A stretch of DNA of 64,000 nucleotides from Omphalotus guepiniiformis (Eukaryota > Basidiomycota > Agaricomycetes > Agaricales > Omphalotaceae), in NCBI GenBank assembly GCA_028554645.1, contig JAQOOI010000079.1, positions 930,001 through 994,000 on the forward strand, in the 5' to 3' direction. Every line of letters starts with the position of its first letter. Positions within the stretch are counted from its first letter, which is position 1. The translations under genes and the position numbers were made by a program. The notes beneath the pieces are model-generated. The model did no database searches, was not told the DNA's origin, and was given only the letters and a program-made list of their open reading frames with translations. Shown here piece after piece: positions 43,594-56,500 of this stretch.

Positions 43594-45438
43594 TCATGCG
43601 AGGAGCATCTTTCTTGGGTCTTCGAGATACTCCTTGATCCGCACTGAAAAAAGCGGGACAATAGAGTTAGTCAAAAACGAAACGACAAGAAAAACTGAGA
43701 TGAGGACTTACCGAGGAAAGTAACGGCCTCCCGGCCGTCCAAGAGACGGTGATCGTAAGTAAGTGCGATGACCATGATGGGCCGAATCACAATTTGACCG
43801 TCAACAACGACAGGCTTGTCCTTGATCGCGTGCATACCTGTTGATTAGGAGAGAGGTCAGTATTACAAGGGCTTTCGCGTGTGTGAACTCGACTAACCGA
43901 GGACAGCGGATTGTGGCAAGTTGATAATGGGGGTACCGTACAATGAGCCGAAGACACCTCCGTTAGAACTGGGGAAAGGTCACAAGTCAGTCATAATCAG
44001 AGTTGGGGTCACAGGAAGCATACATAGTGAAGGTTCCGCCAGCCATATCCTCGAGCGTGAGTTTGCCATCCCTTGCCTATAAAAAGAGTCATCAGAATCG
44101 ACCGAGAATTAAACACACCAATATAGCTACCTTCTTTCCGAGAGAGGAAATTGCCTTCTCGATATCGACAAAGTTCATACCCTCCGCATTCCGGACGACA
44201 GGAGTGACCAAACCCTTAGGCGTGGCAACAGCGACACTGAGGTCGACGAAATCGTGATACACAATCTCATCGCCTTCAATGTACGCGTTAGCGGCAGGGA
44301 TCTCCTTCAACGCGAGCGTGCAGGCCTTGGCGAAAGCGCTCATGAAACCAAGCTTGACGTCATGCTCCTTAAGCACCTGCTCTTTATATCGTTTCCGCAT
44401 GTCCATTAGAGACGACATGTCAATCTCGTTGAAGGTAGTGAGAGACGCAGCAGCATTTTGTGACTCCTTCAGGCGCTCAGCGATACGGAGACGCATACGG
44501 TTCATCTTGACCTGTTTTTGGATGTGATGTCAGAAAAACTCATCATCGTCCATTTGAAAAGCATACGTGCTCTTGTCTCGTTCCTGCTACCAGCGGCAGG
44601 TGCAGGTGCAGGAGGTTTTGAAGACTCTGATTTAGCAGGTTTAGGTGCTTCCTGTTTCTTGGGTGCATCCTGTTTAGGTTCCGGCTTCTCAACAGTCTTG
44701 GGTGCGGGAGGAGGGGGCTGTTTGTCGGCCTGTTGAGGTTCAGGTTTGGATTCTTCCTCTTTCGGAGGCTCTTTTGACGGAGACGATGCTGAGTGGAAAG
44801 TGTTGAGGAATTTCAAACGGGAAACAGACGATATGACACGTACTTTCGCTAACCTCGCCAGGCTCTAAAATGAACAAATCTTGTCCAACCGTGACGGTGT
44901 CTTCCTCGTTCGCTAAAAGCTCTTTGATGGTTCCCGACGTAGGTGCATTCACAGAGACATCAATCTAGACAGTAACAAGACGTGATCAGCTCAAGGACGA
45001 AATACGAATTTGAGACAGGTAATTTGAAGGGTTCAAATGACGTACCTTATCAGTTTCAATAGTCGCGACTTCCTCGTCAGCAGAAACGGTATCTCCGACT
45101 TGTTTCGACCAAGACTTCAATGTCCCCTCGGTGATGGACTCTGCCATCTGGGGTACCTTGACAGTCTCCGCTAAAACGTGCACATCCTGTAAATTGCTGC
45201 AAAGCTTAGAACAACCAGTGTGACTAACCCTGCAGAAGACTTGTCGAGTGGAATTTAGCCCGCTGAATGTTTCCATTGGCAACTTTCCTACAAAGCTATT
45301 CAAAACTTGACACTTTTGTCGCGCAATAATTGATACATACCATCCTCTCGACACGGTCAAAGCAGTCATTCCATGGATCGACCTGCCATGCAGAAGACTG
45401 CGACCTCGCGCGACGGCTATCATGCGCTTGGAAAGCAT
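43594..45438 (-). CDS. KGD2: 2-oxoglutarate dehydrogenase E2, dihydrolipoamide succinyltransferase
   Basis: Core E2 subunit of the mitochondrial 2-oxoglutarate dehydrogenase complex of the citric acid cycle; it moves the succinyl group from lipoamide to CoA. The start [20 protein letters not shown] is a typical matrix-targeting sequence. The lipoyl domain follows: [20 protein letters not shown], then [10 protein letters not shown] with the lipoyl-lysine at its end (near 45050), and [21 protein letters not shown] Pro/Lys/Glu/Ala-rich linker comes next. The catalytic domain has [81 protein letters not shown] and [14 protein letters not shown], which holds the HxxxDG catalytic motif. It ends [10 protein letters not shown]. 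At least seven short introns; intact. No peripheral E1-binding domain is seen, as expected for this E2. Confidence 0.96.
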
Positions 45439-48100
45439 TGGGAAAGCAGACGACTGTCGCCTGAGAAGTGAAAAGCTATGGGATGATAGTACTTTGAGAA
45501 TGAGCAGTCACTGCTGCCAGCGTTTCTGTCCGATGTAATTTGTTTGCTTTTGTCTGCCAACTGCTTTACCAGCCATCTTGAGCGAATCAGAGGCCGACAA
45601 ACACAAAAATTCAAATTTCCGTTTCTCGTACAGTCGTTTACGTCGTTCGCACCGGAATAACTCAAGGCTTCGGCTGATTGGCTTATGTCGACGGCTCAAT
45701 TGTGGCGTATCAATGCTCCGATGAACAGCTTTGAGTGGGCACTGGATATTCCGGCACACTGCAAGCTAGTAAACTTTTGGTGCCGCGCTCAAAATCTCAT
45801 TTTACTTGGATTTGATACTCCAGGTTAACTGAAACGATGGGTAATTAATAGCATTTGCAGTGACCTAACGCTACTTGTCTGAACCTCACGCCTTTGCCCA
45901 CCAGGAGTCGATCTGGCAACGCGCAAATCATCATAGGACTCAGCTTATCCAGATGTCGGCAACTTAGTCTCTGTTCACAAAGACCGCCGACTCGCCGTTG
46001 GCACTAACAATAACCACACTAAATTCCACCAATGGAGCTCCTGGGCAACTTCAGGGTGGCAGGTGCAGACAGCTTGCCGTCGCGGGATTATCGGCATGTA
46101 TCAAGCCCACATATTCTGCTAAAGGGGCACCATATAGATCAGCAGCAGAACACTATCGAACTCGTAAGTAGGTCATGATGAATACTGTTTGACACTTCTC
46201 GTAACAATGATCATTCCAGGCCGAAAGTCATAGTCATGTATGCGACGTCATGTCCGTGAAGCCTCCCAATTCTGTGGTCCGAGGAGACCTAGCTAGCCTA
46301 CTTCTCCCCATGGGTCATCTGGTCCCTGCAGAGCGTGAAGGAGAGGTGGATATTTCCGAGTCGCCATAGATGGTCGCTTCTATGCACGATTCGCGTTGGG
46401 CGAAACGACCGACCGAGTAAGTCCGTCAGCGACAATCTTCACCGTGATGCGATAAGCTGAAGATACTCTTTGTAGGTCAACGTACATGCGCGATCGACTG
46501 CCAGGGATGGAGTTTCGGAAACGAAAACCGTCTCTGAAGTCTCCGATATTCCGTGATACTAAGTAGTCAGTACAGGATAGATTGGGAACGCAAATTTTGA
46601 CCGTTACTCTCGGTTACTCCGTGCAAGTCCATCCATGTACGATCGACTGCCAGGGATGGAGTTTCGGAAACGAATTCCGTCTCTGAAGCCTCCGATATTC
46701 CGTGATACTAAGTAGTCAGTACAGGAATGATTGGGAACGCAAGTTTTGACCGTTACTCTCGGTTACTCCGTGCAAGTCCATCCTCGAGCTGCGGATTTGA
46801 AGAACGTAGGGTAGGTGCGGTTCCGGCGAGTCCTCCATGCGATGTTGCCAGAAGAGCGTGCTTTCCATCACTATTGTGCTCGATCAAGAGGATCCTGTCG
46901 TACATTCGTTTTGTTGTCGGAGTAGGTGCTATAAAGACGGAACAGAACGCTTCAAAACGGAAGGTCGAATTCAGCGGTGCAATCATGCCTTCTTTATCTT
47001 TGTCGGGATAGCAAAACGGACTCCGCGGCTCAATCACAAGAACTGTCAAACAACAACTACGATACACATGCTCCAGGGGCGACTATCGTTGTGATAGATT
47101 GTGCTCAGCTGACGGGGATCTTGTAGATGAGATAACTTCTCTCACAGCACTACGTGGATGGGGGTTTGTAGTATGCAGCTATTGGTACGTGAATGTTCTT
47201 CGTTCCCCCATCATCACTTGAGGTCAATCATACAAAGCCGCCGGTAGATTTGCCGCAAAACACCTTGCTGACAACTAGAGATCCTGTATCTTATGCTGTA
47301 TGCCGGAAACACGAGTCTACAAGGCCACGGGGACGTCCGGCGATGTGGTTTCATTTCCCCCAGCTCTCACAAGTGTCATTCTGGGCTCAGGATGCCTCAA
47401 CACCTGCGGCGAATCATCAGTATACGAAATCGCATAAAGCTGAAGGAGGTATCGTATCTAAACTGATTCACAGATTTCACCGACTAGTGAGGCAACTACA
47501 AGGCAAAGAAAGAACCCGCTCAGGTGAGCTCTATGACGCTAAAGCTTCTCCCCATTGGCAACATATCCACCCCGAATCCACACTAATACGTGTACCACGA
47601 CGGTGATATCCACCGTGACCCATAGAAAGGCCCTGGGCCCGTGTTGGGTTCCAAGTCAATACGATACCATGGCACCTGCCACAATCGGTACATTCGGAGC
47701 TTCTCATGAGGGGTTTCGTGGTAGACTGGCTGACTGACGAAGTGCTTTTTATGGACAAATTCTTGGGGTGAGATGTGATACTGCAGCAGAGCTCCGTCGA
47801 CGAGTCTCCGGGTCTGCATTTGCCAGATGCATTCTGCTTGGTTGTGTGGGTACGTAGAAGTATCGTGTTACTCACGTTGTATCCCTGTGTCTATGTTCTC
47901 TATTCAATCTCGTCTGATCTTCTCGGTGAAAAAATGAATCACTGTGTAGGACGTGAACAATCTCGGCCGTCTTTCACGCTTTGGCTCTGATCAGCCTGGA
48001 CTCCCCTACAATCCTCTTCGGGGTTTCTGGGCTGTAATGCCATTTTAATGTGATTTCATAGACTCAGTTGTTATAACACACAGCCTTTTTCACGGCCTTC
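45439..48100. other. Gene-poor region with a tandem repeat
   Basis: Apart from the KGD2 promoter and the tandem repeat listed separately I recognise nothing. Short frames overlap on both strands without domain content. Confidence 0.4.
46492..46783. repeat. Direct tandem repeat, two units of about 149 bases
   Basis: The unit starting gatcgactgccagggatgga at 46492 is repeated from 46641; both include ccgatattccgtgatacta, agtagtcagtacagga and ccgttactctcggttactcc. Only a handful of bases differ, so the duplication is fairly recent. Confidence 0.85.
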
Positions 48101-51100
48101 CAACGAACACGACATAGGTACGTGTAGATTAACAAGCAGGGCAGATGATATCAGAAATATGAGTACAGTACTTACGGATCTATGTACTGAATCAAAGGAC
48201 TCGAAAGAAATGTGTATAACATGTGGCTCGGTGTGTACAAATGTGCTTGTTTATCGATGATGTCGTAAATCTCCAATGCATTACTCGGGCTCATGAACCT
48301 GAATACGAGAAGCGAAGACAACGCTTTGTCCCCCACTGTCGTCATCATGATATTCAGACATCTTTCCAGGTCAAACACGAGATAATGAGTCACCCTCTGG
48401 TAACGAAGGTAAAACACGATGTTAATATGTATGTCTGCGTACAACGTACATACATACCCCCCGGAGATATCGAACTCGATTCGGAGCTTACCCCCTCGAG
48501 TATCGATGTACGCATTGCTGAGCACTCAGTCCTGGTGAAGTGGAAATGAAACTGAACGAGAAAAGGCGTTTCTGCGTAAACGATGTCATTGCAATTCCTA
48601 GTGGTCAGCGGAGACGGAAATTGATGGTTGAACAGGAACTTCATAAGCACTAACTGCGAGAACAGCGGTTGCGCGAGGGAAGCAGGGAGGAAGGACGTCA
48701 CACCGACAACTACCACAGTAAATCGATCATTAAAAATTTGCGCCTCTGGTGTACTGTGGCTTGCGACATAACGCTCTGATGGTACCGATCTCGCAGGGAT
48801 CCATTACCAAAACGACCACTTGATAGAACTGAGCTCGATTTGAAACTACAGGGGCCTCTGTAATCATGATGAAGGCGGGCCTTGCTAGTAAGTCCTGACT
48901 GTGCGTAAGGGGTATTGCTAGGCATGGCATTGCGCTTGACAATCCCGGAAGATTAGTCGAAACTCGTGTTTGTGCTAAAATCTCTTAAGCGGGATGAACA
49001 CAAGCCCTCACTCGTGTTGTCTATAACTGCGCGCGCGAGATATGTAGTTTGGTGACGAGGGTCTGGAAAACACGATGTACCAGGATATACGGCCCGGGAC
49101 CGTGAGGGAGAGTCTGAATCTCCTTTGGGGGATGTAATTGCACCTGCGATCGGAATCATTGGGCCGTATGGGTACCTAGAAACCAGGTTTGTATGTCCTT
49201 ACAGTAAAAGAAACGAAACTCAGCGGCGAAAGCCTGTAGGTAACTTCCCCAGAATACCCGCTGTGAAAGTCGCCTCGATCGCCAATGTCCCTGAAGGTGG
49301 ATCTCGAACGACCTTTAACTTAGAGAAAGCAGATAGACGGGACATGATGTCCAACGTAGGATAAATCTTGCTGTTCAACCTTTAGAACATTCCTAGTGAT
49401 CATGACAGAAATACAGCCTGAGACGCTGTAAGTTTTGCTTCGGTGATGTGCAAACGAGACGAACCTTAACTCAGACTGCGGCTTCCTATCTCCCCAAAGC
49501 CCCAACCTGGAGTGATTGTAGATGCGTCGGCTGACCTTCCCAATGAGTTAAGATCATTCTCGTTGAATCTCGAACATACGTGTAATGATGGCAGATGATC
49601 ATGGCGGCGTTGAGGATCTAGAGGACCCGGAATTAAACTTTTCTTCGAAGCCTAAAAGAGCACTCGGAAAGAGCCTAGAAAGCTGGAGTCTCGAGACGAC
49701 CTGTAAGTAAGGGAGATTCCTGAATTCGCGAGGTAGAAGCACTATAGGATCGAGGATGGTGAGTGGAAACTGAAGTAATTTAACGACATTACCAGTGTCT
49801 CTGCATACATCTATCGATGCAGGGATGCTCAATTCTAAAACAAAGGGCATCAGAATTACTCCTTCCAACGGACGATGATAATTAGCGTATAGCAAGCACG
49901 TACGTACGCCTTATCGCACTACATACTAAAGTCGTCGGTCTAGCACGTCCCATGATGTTCTTCCAATATTCCTCTCCGTCTCGGATTAAGCGTTTTGGGT
50001 CTAATGCCAATGGTCAGATGAACAACTTGGCCCTGAGCAGGCGGGATTCTAAATCTCAGGGATTGGTGGGGTAGTCTAGAATGCAAGGAAGGCTGTACCA
50101 TACTTATCACGATACAACTGGATGGTGTCATTTGGCGTATGTATAAATTTGGTATGATATGATTGTGGCGGGCCTGAAGTAGTACCAGTTGTACCTTACA
50201 AGTCTCGTAGTCAGTTCAGGGTTTAGCGTGGGTAGACCGACTGTCGTGATCATGAAGATAACTTGAGTACGCCCGCAGTGATGAAAGTAAGGAAATGTAC
50301 ATACCTCCACTGCTTAGTACGCCACATTGCATGGTATTGTCGCTGCAAATCTCAGTGGTGGTGAATTGAAACCCAGTAGCTGGTCTGGATTGAAACGTTT
50401 GAATGCTTTTGGTCTGATATCAATACACCTAGTTTGCGGTACTGAATTGATATTGAGACCGTGATCTAAGTGAAGGGTATAGAAAGTCAGCTATGAGGCG
50501 TCATGACCATACTTACACCTGCGCTATCCTTCACTTCGGCGAAATCCGATTGAACGGAAGGAATCTAAAGCTAAAGATACGTGGGTTTGTAGGAAGCTGC
50601 GCTTGTGAATAACCTGTGAATAAACTTACGAGTAAAGGGTCCATGGTAAAGGGCACATTTCGCTGTTGAATTCCACAGCTGAGAGTGATATCATCCGTCT
50701 TAGTTCTGCTGTATGATGAGTCGATGATGTGGAGAAGAATTGTATCAGGGGTTTTCAGCAGGCTTCGGTCATTTAGGCTCCGAAAGAAGTCCCGAATCCC
50801 GAACGCCCGAACGCCGGCGGACGGACAATCGGAGGTCGAACGACATTGTCCTTATGCGAAGCTCCGCCAGGGTCGGAAGCGGCAGGAACATCGATGAGAA
50901 TCGGATCGTACGATATGAGTACTTATGAGCAAGTACATTCATTCAGAGGGTGAGGTTCGAGTTGACTGTCAAGGATCAAAACGTATGTGATGTACATATA
51001 CATTTGTGTCAAGATCCTGTGCATTAGACCGGGGGAGGTAGGAGGTTTAGATACGTTGAGCTCGCAGGAGCTTTGAAGTATACGACCGTAGCTACATATC

Positions 51101-51700
51101 AAGGTCTATGGCACCCCGTCGACTACGGCCGACCAGTGCGGTGTTCGTAGTACGTGGATGTTGCCTTTTACGGTGGTACCAGTACTTCTGGCTCAAAGAC
51201 GGTGGCTTTGGTGAGCTATATTGCTACTCGTTCGAAGATGTTCTGTGGGATAGTTGGGGGACAGAATTCGCGGATAAGTCTAGGCCCCCCCTACGCTCAG
51301 GTAAATGAATGTAAATGGCGCAAAACGGGGATCGGGGCAGAATAAGCCGTTCGGCCCTCGGGAATCTGCAGGGAACTAACCATATAATTGGGACCGGGTC
51401 AGGGTTGGTCTATGGAGGATCGAGGGTGATCGCTTTGCGCGTATGATACCGATGGTGAATTGGGTGGGATACATACTCGAGCTTTCACTGATCATGAGTT
51501 GTATATCTCTGAGCATTGGAAGGACGGGCCCGCGAGCGCGAACGATGGCCGAGAGCGAAAAACGAGGCTGGGTTCAAGACCCCGGCCTACCATAAATCCG
51601 TGTGCTAAAGAAGTGATGGAGAATCTGAATCTTCTCGAAGCCCACGGGATGATACGAAGAAGGAGCAGATAAGGCTGAGCGAGACCGGTAAAGGGGGTCT
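48100..51700 (-). other. Region of coding-like minus-strand pieces, gene not resolved
   Basis: Several minus-strand stretches look like exons. Around 50925-50790: DPILIDVPAASDPGGASHKD, then VVRPPIVRPPAFGRSGFGTS. Around 50760-50635: LLKTPDTILLHIIDSS and DDITLSCGIQQRNVPFTMDP ending at a gtaagt. Around 50565-50525: IPSVQSDFAEVKDSAG with GT-AG borders on both sides, then ITVSISIQYRKLGV. Around 49330-49240: VVRDPPSGTLAIEATFTAGI. They do not assemble into one uninterrupted protein by eye, and I cannot name a family. This may be a fast-evolving gene with many introns or a decaying one. Confidence 0.35.
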
Positions 51701-52754
51701 GTGCGCATGCCGCTTCGAGTAATTAGAGTCAGGGTTTGAACTTTGGTGTAAAAAGAACAGCAGAACCAGGGTCACGATGGCTGTAATTGATGCCGGGATC
51801 GCTTTGACTTCGTGTTTTTGACATGCTGTAAATAGTTATACAGCTTCTTGCAATGTAGGATGCTGCTGTTGTATTTCTTTTGTGGTATGCGTGGACATAT
51901 AGATGTTCAAGCATTGTGTTGATGGCAAAGCTGACGGCAGCATGAATCTCATTGTCGGAGCCAAAGCAGGCCAAAGCGAGTAAAAAGGGTCAGCTGGACC
52001 TACAGAGGCCTACACGTGGATCTCTATTCCGTTATGTGAATTTGATTGACATATCCACATGAGAGATCTTCCTTCGGCGGATAGCTCCCCTGAACAACGA
52101 ACTCGAGGCTTTGTGGCAGTAGCCTTTTCGTGATGGTCATAGAGTGGTACTTAGAATGAGACGCATACATAGTTGTGTTGTTATCTCGCGGAAGGGAAAC
52201 AAGGGCATTAGAAGGGGGCAAGAAACCATCAGAAATCAAAAAGATAACACAACAACAGCGACTATAGAGTCAGCCTTCCGAGCCCCACAGATTACGCGAG
52301 AAGGAGAGTTGCTATAGCACGATTAATTTGGTTAATTGAAGGCTGTGGCCCTGGACTCGGTTCGGAAACAAAGTATAATCATTCGGAGTCGACAATTATC
52401 AGAACAAAACAATATGCATGAGCACAAGAAAAGACAAAGTGGTAGTAGCAAATATCAAAGCAATTGATAGAAAAGTTCTTTGCCAAAGAGTGGTTTCTCG
52501 ATTTGGGTGGCTCTCTTGCGCCAGATTTGAAACAGGGTCATCGGCCGGCGGAGCTCGGAGGAGTGAGAACAATTGTCGCGCCACTGAAAACAAACAAGGT
52601 CAAAGCGTAAGAAATGATACATACAAAGGGGGCGCAAGGAGTCAGAAAATTCCCACAGAATATCATCACTCGCAACAACCCGCTGCCAAAGCCTGCAACC
52701 ATTCGACCTCACCGTCCGCCCCGTCCCCCTCTTCCTTAATCCTCTACCATCACC
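51701..52754. other. Intergenic region upstream of the PNRC-like gene
   Basis: No gene was recognised. It should contain the promoter of the gene at 52755; the last 80 bases are C/T-rich (ccgccccgtccccctcttcc), a usual fungal leader. Confidence 0.45.
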
Positions 52755-54006
52755 ATGATGCTCGTTCATAAGCAGCAGTTACCTTTGTCTTCTCCTTATG
52801 CCTATCACCGGAGGCATCCTTCTGCTCCTCCTGCTGTCGTCGTACAGCCCACCAAGACCCCTGGCTTGCTATCGCTCTCAAAACCCCAGCGACCGCAGCT
52901 TCAACAGCCTCGCCAACGCTCTTCCCCAAAGCCGAGACCTGCTCAGGCGACTCGTTCGCCTAAGCAGGTTCCCGCTGCAGAAGCGATTTCGGTTTTGAAG
53001 CCTTCTGTGGAGATTGTCGACAAGAAACAGTCGCCGCAGGCAGGCTTAAGGGGCCGTCAGCAGTCTAAGCCTAAGGATAAACCGACAACCAGGTAAATTC
53101 GAGCTTCCAGCTCCATATAATTTTTTTTCTCACCTCATATATGCGTTCGTTAGGAGCAGCTCCCATTCCGCGGTACGAGGTCGACGCATTAATTCTCGCC
53201 AGCAATCACCTCCACTTCCCACTTCTCAGTCTTCCTCGCAGGCAGAGGCTCCACCTTCACCTACATACGTTTCATCAAATATCAACCTCTTCGATCCTTT
53301 TTTGGACGAATCTACCCCTATTCACTCTCAGTCGAAGACCGTTCGTCCCACCCCTACTCTGACCTCTCGTCCTTCCGGCAAGTTGGCCCGTCGACGACAG
53401 CCAGATTTGGCCCCTTTCAACCCCATTTCCACTCCCTCTCGAGCTATTCCAGTACCTCGACGCTTCAACGCTCAAGCCTCAGATCTATCTCGATCCGACC
53501 CTGTTCCGACTCGCAAAGTAGGCTTGAAGTCGACTGTAGATATTTTCCCCATCTGTGACGACATGACTGATTTTGAATCCGAGGATGACTCTACCCCTCC
53601 CGCTACTCCTACTCGTGCTCGAACTCGTGGTCATTACAGCAAGGGTTTCGATGATGGGCCTCGCACTGCGCCTATTACCTCCCAGACCGCGTCTTTCCCC
53701 TTCAGCGCCGTATCTGCTTCTAGTTCTGTTGGCAGGAAAGCTGGTAGGAGGCACAGAAGAATGCCAAGCGAAGGTGTTTTCGCTATGTCGTCTGACGAAG
53801 AACTTCACAATACGCCTGCCAAAGGGCCTGCGTCTGATGAATTGAAGGCGCTCTTCGGCCTCAATTTCAAGCGTCAGTCGATCAAGCCGTCGTCTTATGA
53901 GTCGGACAAAGAACGAGAGGCCGCTGCCGCTGCCGCGTACTTTGCGAGTTCCAACTTTCAAAACTCGCCCAGTCCGGAGGAGTTACCCCCTCCTTCGTTC
54001 GTTTAA
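52755..54006 (+). CDS. Disordered protein with C-terminal PNRC/EDC1-like motif
   Basis: Two exons, 52755-53092 and 53154-54006, separated by a GT-AG intron, give about 396 residues. Nearly the whole protein is Ser/Pro/Arg/Gln-rich and probably disordered. The C-terminus reads ELKALFGL and then AYFASSNFQNSPSPEELPPP followed by SFV. This resembles the short PNRC motif (aromatic-A-[G/S]-x-x-F-x-x-x-P-x-P-x-x-L-P-x-P) that in PNRC and yeast Edc1/Edc2 proteins recruits the Dcp1-Dcp2 mRNA decapping enzyme. On that basis a role in mRNA decay is an inference. The start MMLVHKQQLPL follows a C/T-rich leader. Convergent with the next gene. Confidence 0.7.
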
Positions 54007-56500
54007 ACTCTTTCCGTGACTGTGTCATTTGTGTTAGGTATGTTCGTCAATGATGTTTCATCGCCTTCTCTCACGAGTTCTTTGTGCAGCCGCTGGGAAC
54101 TTGACGTACAAAACATTCTTCGCCTAGCCGATCAGACTTTGCATGCATTGACCTCCTCCCGATGCCATCCGCCGAAAGAAGTGTTTTTCTAGGAAAATTC
54201 TTTTATCATTATTAAATCTTCATTCTGGATATCGCGAGATGGTTCACATAAATCATCGTTGTATTTTCCATCCTTCCGGCATGGCTACGGCTATCTAGAC
54301 AACCCATGCGCCTCAGCACCCGACACATACATTTTAGAGTCTCATAATTCGGTTTCCGGTCACTCGTTTCTAGGACATCCGCGCACCACTGTTCGGTGTT
54401 TTCGTCTGAAGACACCTCTGCTTTCCCCCTGTTCTCCCACCCATTCCTCATTGTGCTAGGCCCTTTTTTCCTGTCACAGTCGAACTTTTGCTTGGTCTCG
54501 ACATCTGGCCTACATCACCATTTCATCCGACACGTCGTTGTCCTTTGTGTTTTCGTCATCATTGCAAATTATCCCTTATCGCAATCATCGTCTCGACGAC
54601 ACCATCTTGCACGTTTCTCTTGCCTATCTGGCTACCGGTGCTGCGCAGTGGAGAGGCTGGAGCCCCTAGCGCCAGATTGTAAAAAATCAGAGTTGTGTGG
54701 TTGTGGAGGTGGAAGAAACACCAGCTGTCTGACAAATTTGGAACCCTGTGTACGATTTGCGATGGTTTTCTGAGAGGCCGTTGCTCTATTTATTCTGGGT
54801 CCCTCGCCGCCTCGCCGCCTGTCGTAGCCCATACTCCATTGACGTCGATCCCCACTTTTGGACAATATTGTGCTGTAGGGACGAAACCCTTCTCGATCAT
54901 GCCTGTGCTGATTCTAGAAGGCGTTCTCTTTCTTCGCGGCGATCGGCAGGCCCAAAATTATTCTCTCCGCATTGATCTTGGGTTGAATTCTAGTATATCA
55001 TCTATTATCTGTGAAGCACGCAAACTCTCCCCATTATCATCTATCCTCACCCAATATTCCTTTCCCTTTTTCTCTATAGTATTATCCTTTTGTCCTATTG
55101 TTTCCAGCACCTCGACTGTCATATTCTCTTCGAGGTGTTCTTCCTCTACGCCTTTCCTATTTTGGCCCCCTTTTCTATTTGGCTCGTATCACTGTATCAA
55201 GTATCTGCATATCCCCTTCCCTCCTTCCCTGCATCCTTCATCAACCCACAGTACATATATCCTAAACCCGCCCCCGCCCACCCTTGTTTTATTAGACGGG
55301 ACGGGGGGAAGGAACTTTTTCTTTATACGTGTACAACCTATCTTCTCTCTTCACCTGTTCTTGTGGTCCACATTTTGTTCCCTTTTTTCCTTTTGCGCCT
55401 CTCATCCGGCACCGTGTTCTATTCTCTTCTACCAGTGCGTCCGACATTCACGGTTTCTACTCCCTTCTCCTTTCTGCCTTCTTGGGCTCTACTCCACGAT
55501 TGTGATGCTTCCTTCTGGTGTACTTGTTGGTCTTGTAAGTTGCCTACTTTCTCATTTCGCCCTCTCCCGTGTTCATTTGTCTCTTTCACTATAGTATTTG
55601 CATGCATACCCCAGGTATACCCTCACCTTCAACCTTTTTGCCTACCTTTCCTCCTCATCCTTCTCGCCCTTCTGCGAGCACATCCATGCAGCCCTTGCTC
55701 GCCCTAGAAACCGTCTACTACCCTTCCTCAACGTCGGTGCTGCGGTAAATCTACGACGACAATCCACGCCTTCCTGTCTTCCTTTGCATGGACCTCGATT
55801 TATTTTTCCAAACAAACCTCCCTGATCAGTTTTCTCATCATTATTCTTCTTCGCAATTCTCTGTTCAAATGGTTTGCAATAGAATGTATAATATCCAACT
55901 GCCACATACTCCCTGCAGTTCCCCTCTTCCTCTATCCCGTTCTACTCAACCTCTATTTGATCGCCTATCCCTGCTGTGAAGCCACACACCTCTCCATCTC
56001 GATCACCCTATTCCCTTCCATGACATCCGTGATCCATTTGTCCTAGGTGCTCCGCCCTATACTCCACTCCGCATTACTACACACTTCCTACAACTTATAC
56101 GCTCCTTTTGCATTCATTGTCTCTTGCATTTATAAAGGCTCGGTACCCCACACGCTCATTTTAGTTCATTTTCATCTGTATCTGTCTACATTCTTCCTCA
56201 TTCCTGGTGTTTACAAGTTATACGTATTTGCCTCTTAGTATTACCTTACAGTTCTTACAGTTCAATTTTTTGTACACAATCTTTGGTCGGTTCTTACTGC
56301 GAGGTTTATTAGGGGGTGATGGTATAGGTATCAGAAGATGGAGTTTATAGTACATATTTTAACGTTGTTCGTATGGTAGAAAGAGTTGAATACTGAAATC
56401 AAATCAATGAATTGCATTATTTCGCATCATGCTTCGGTATATATCATCATAAGAGGAATTTAGAATGTATGGTGTTACGAAAAATCATCAAGTAAATTCG
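54007..56500. other. Convergent intergenic region, strongly pyrimidine-rich on plus strand
   Basis: About 2.5 kb between two converging genes. From about 54400 to 56250 the plus strand is dominated by C and T (for example ttcctttcccttttt), leaving long fortuitous open frames such as the one at 54695-55594, whose Phe/Leu/Ser/Pro composition is what such a bias produces. It may hold long 3' UTRs or a non-coding transcript. No conserved gene was seen. Confidence 0.5.

Noticed and set aside
51546..51590. tRNA-like B box (gggttcaagacccc) with a tggccgagag A-box-like motif
   Set aside because: The two boxes are only about 25 bases apart and no acceptor stem or cloverleaf can be drawn.
54695..55594. 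299-residue open frame in the pyrimidine-rich region
   Set aside because: Phe/Leu/Ser/Pro composition follows from the C/T bias; an overlapping 205-residue frame in another register (55090-55707) looks equally open; no domain or intron signals.
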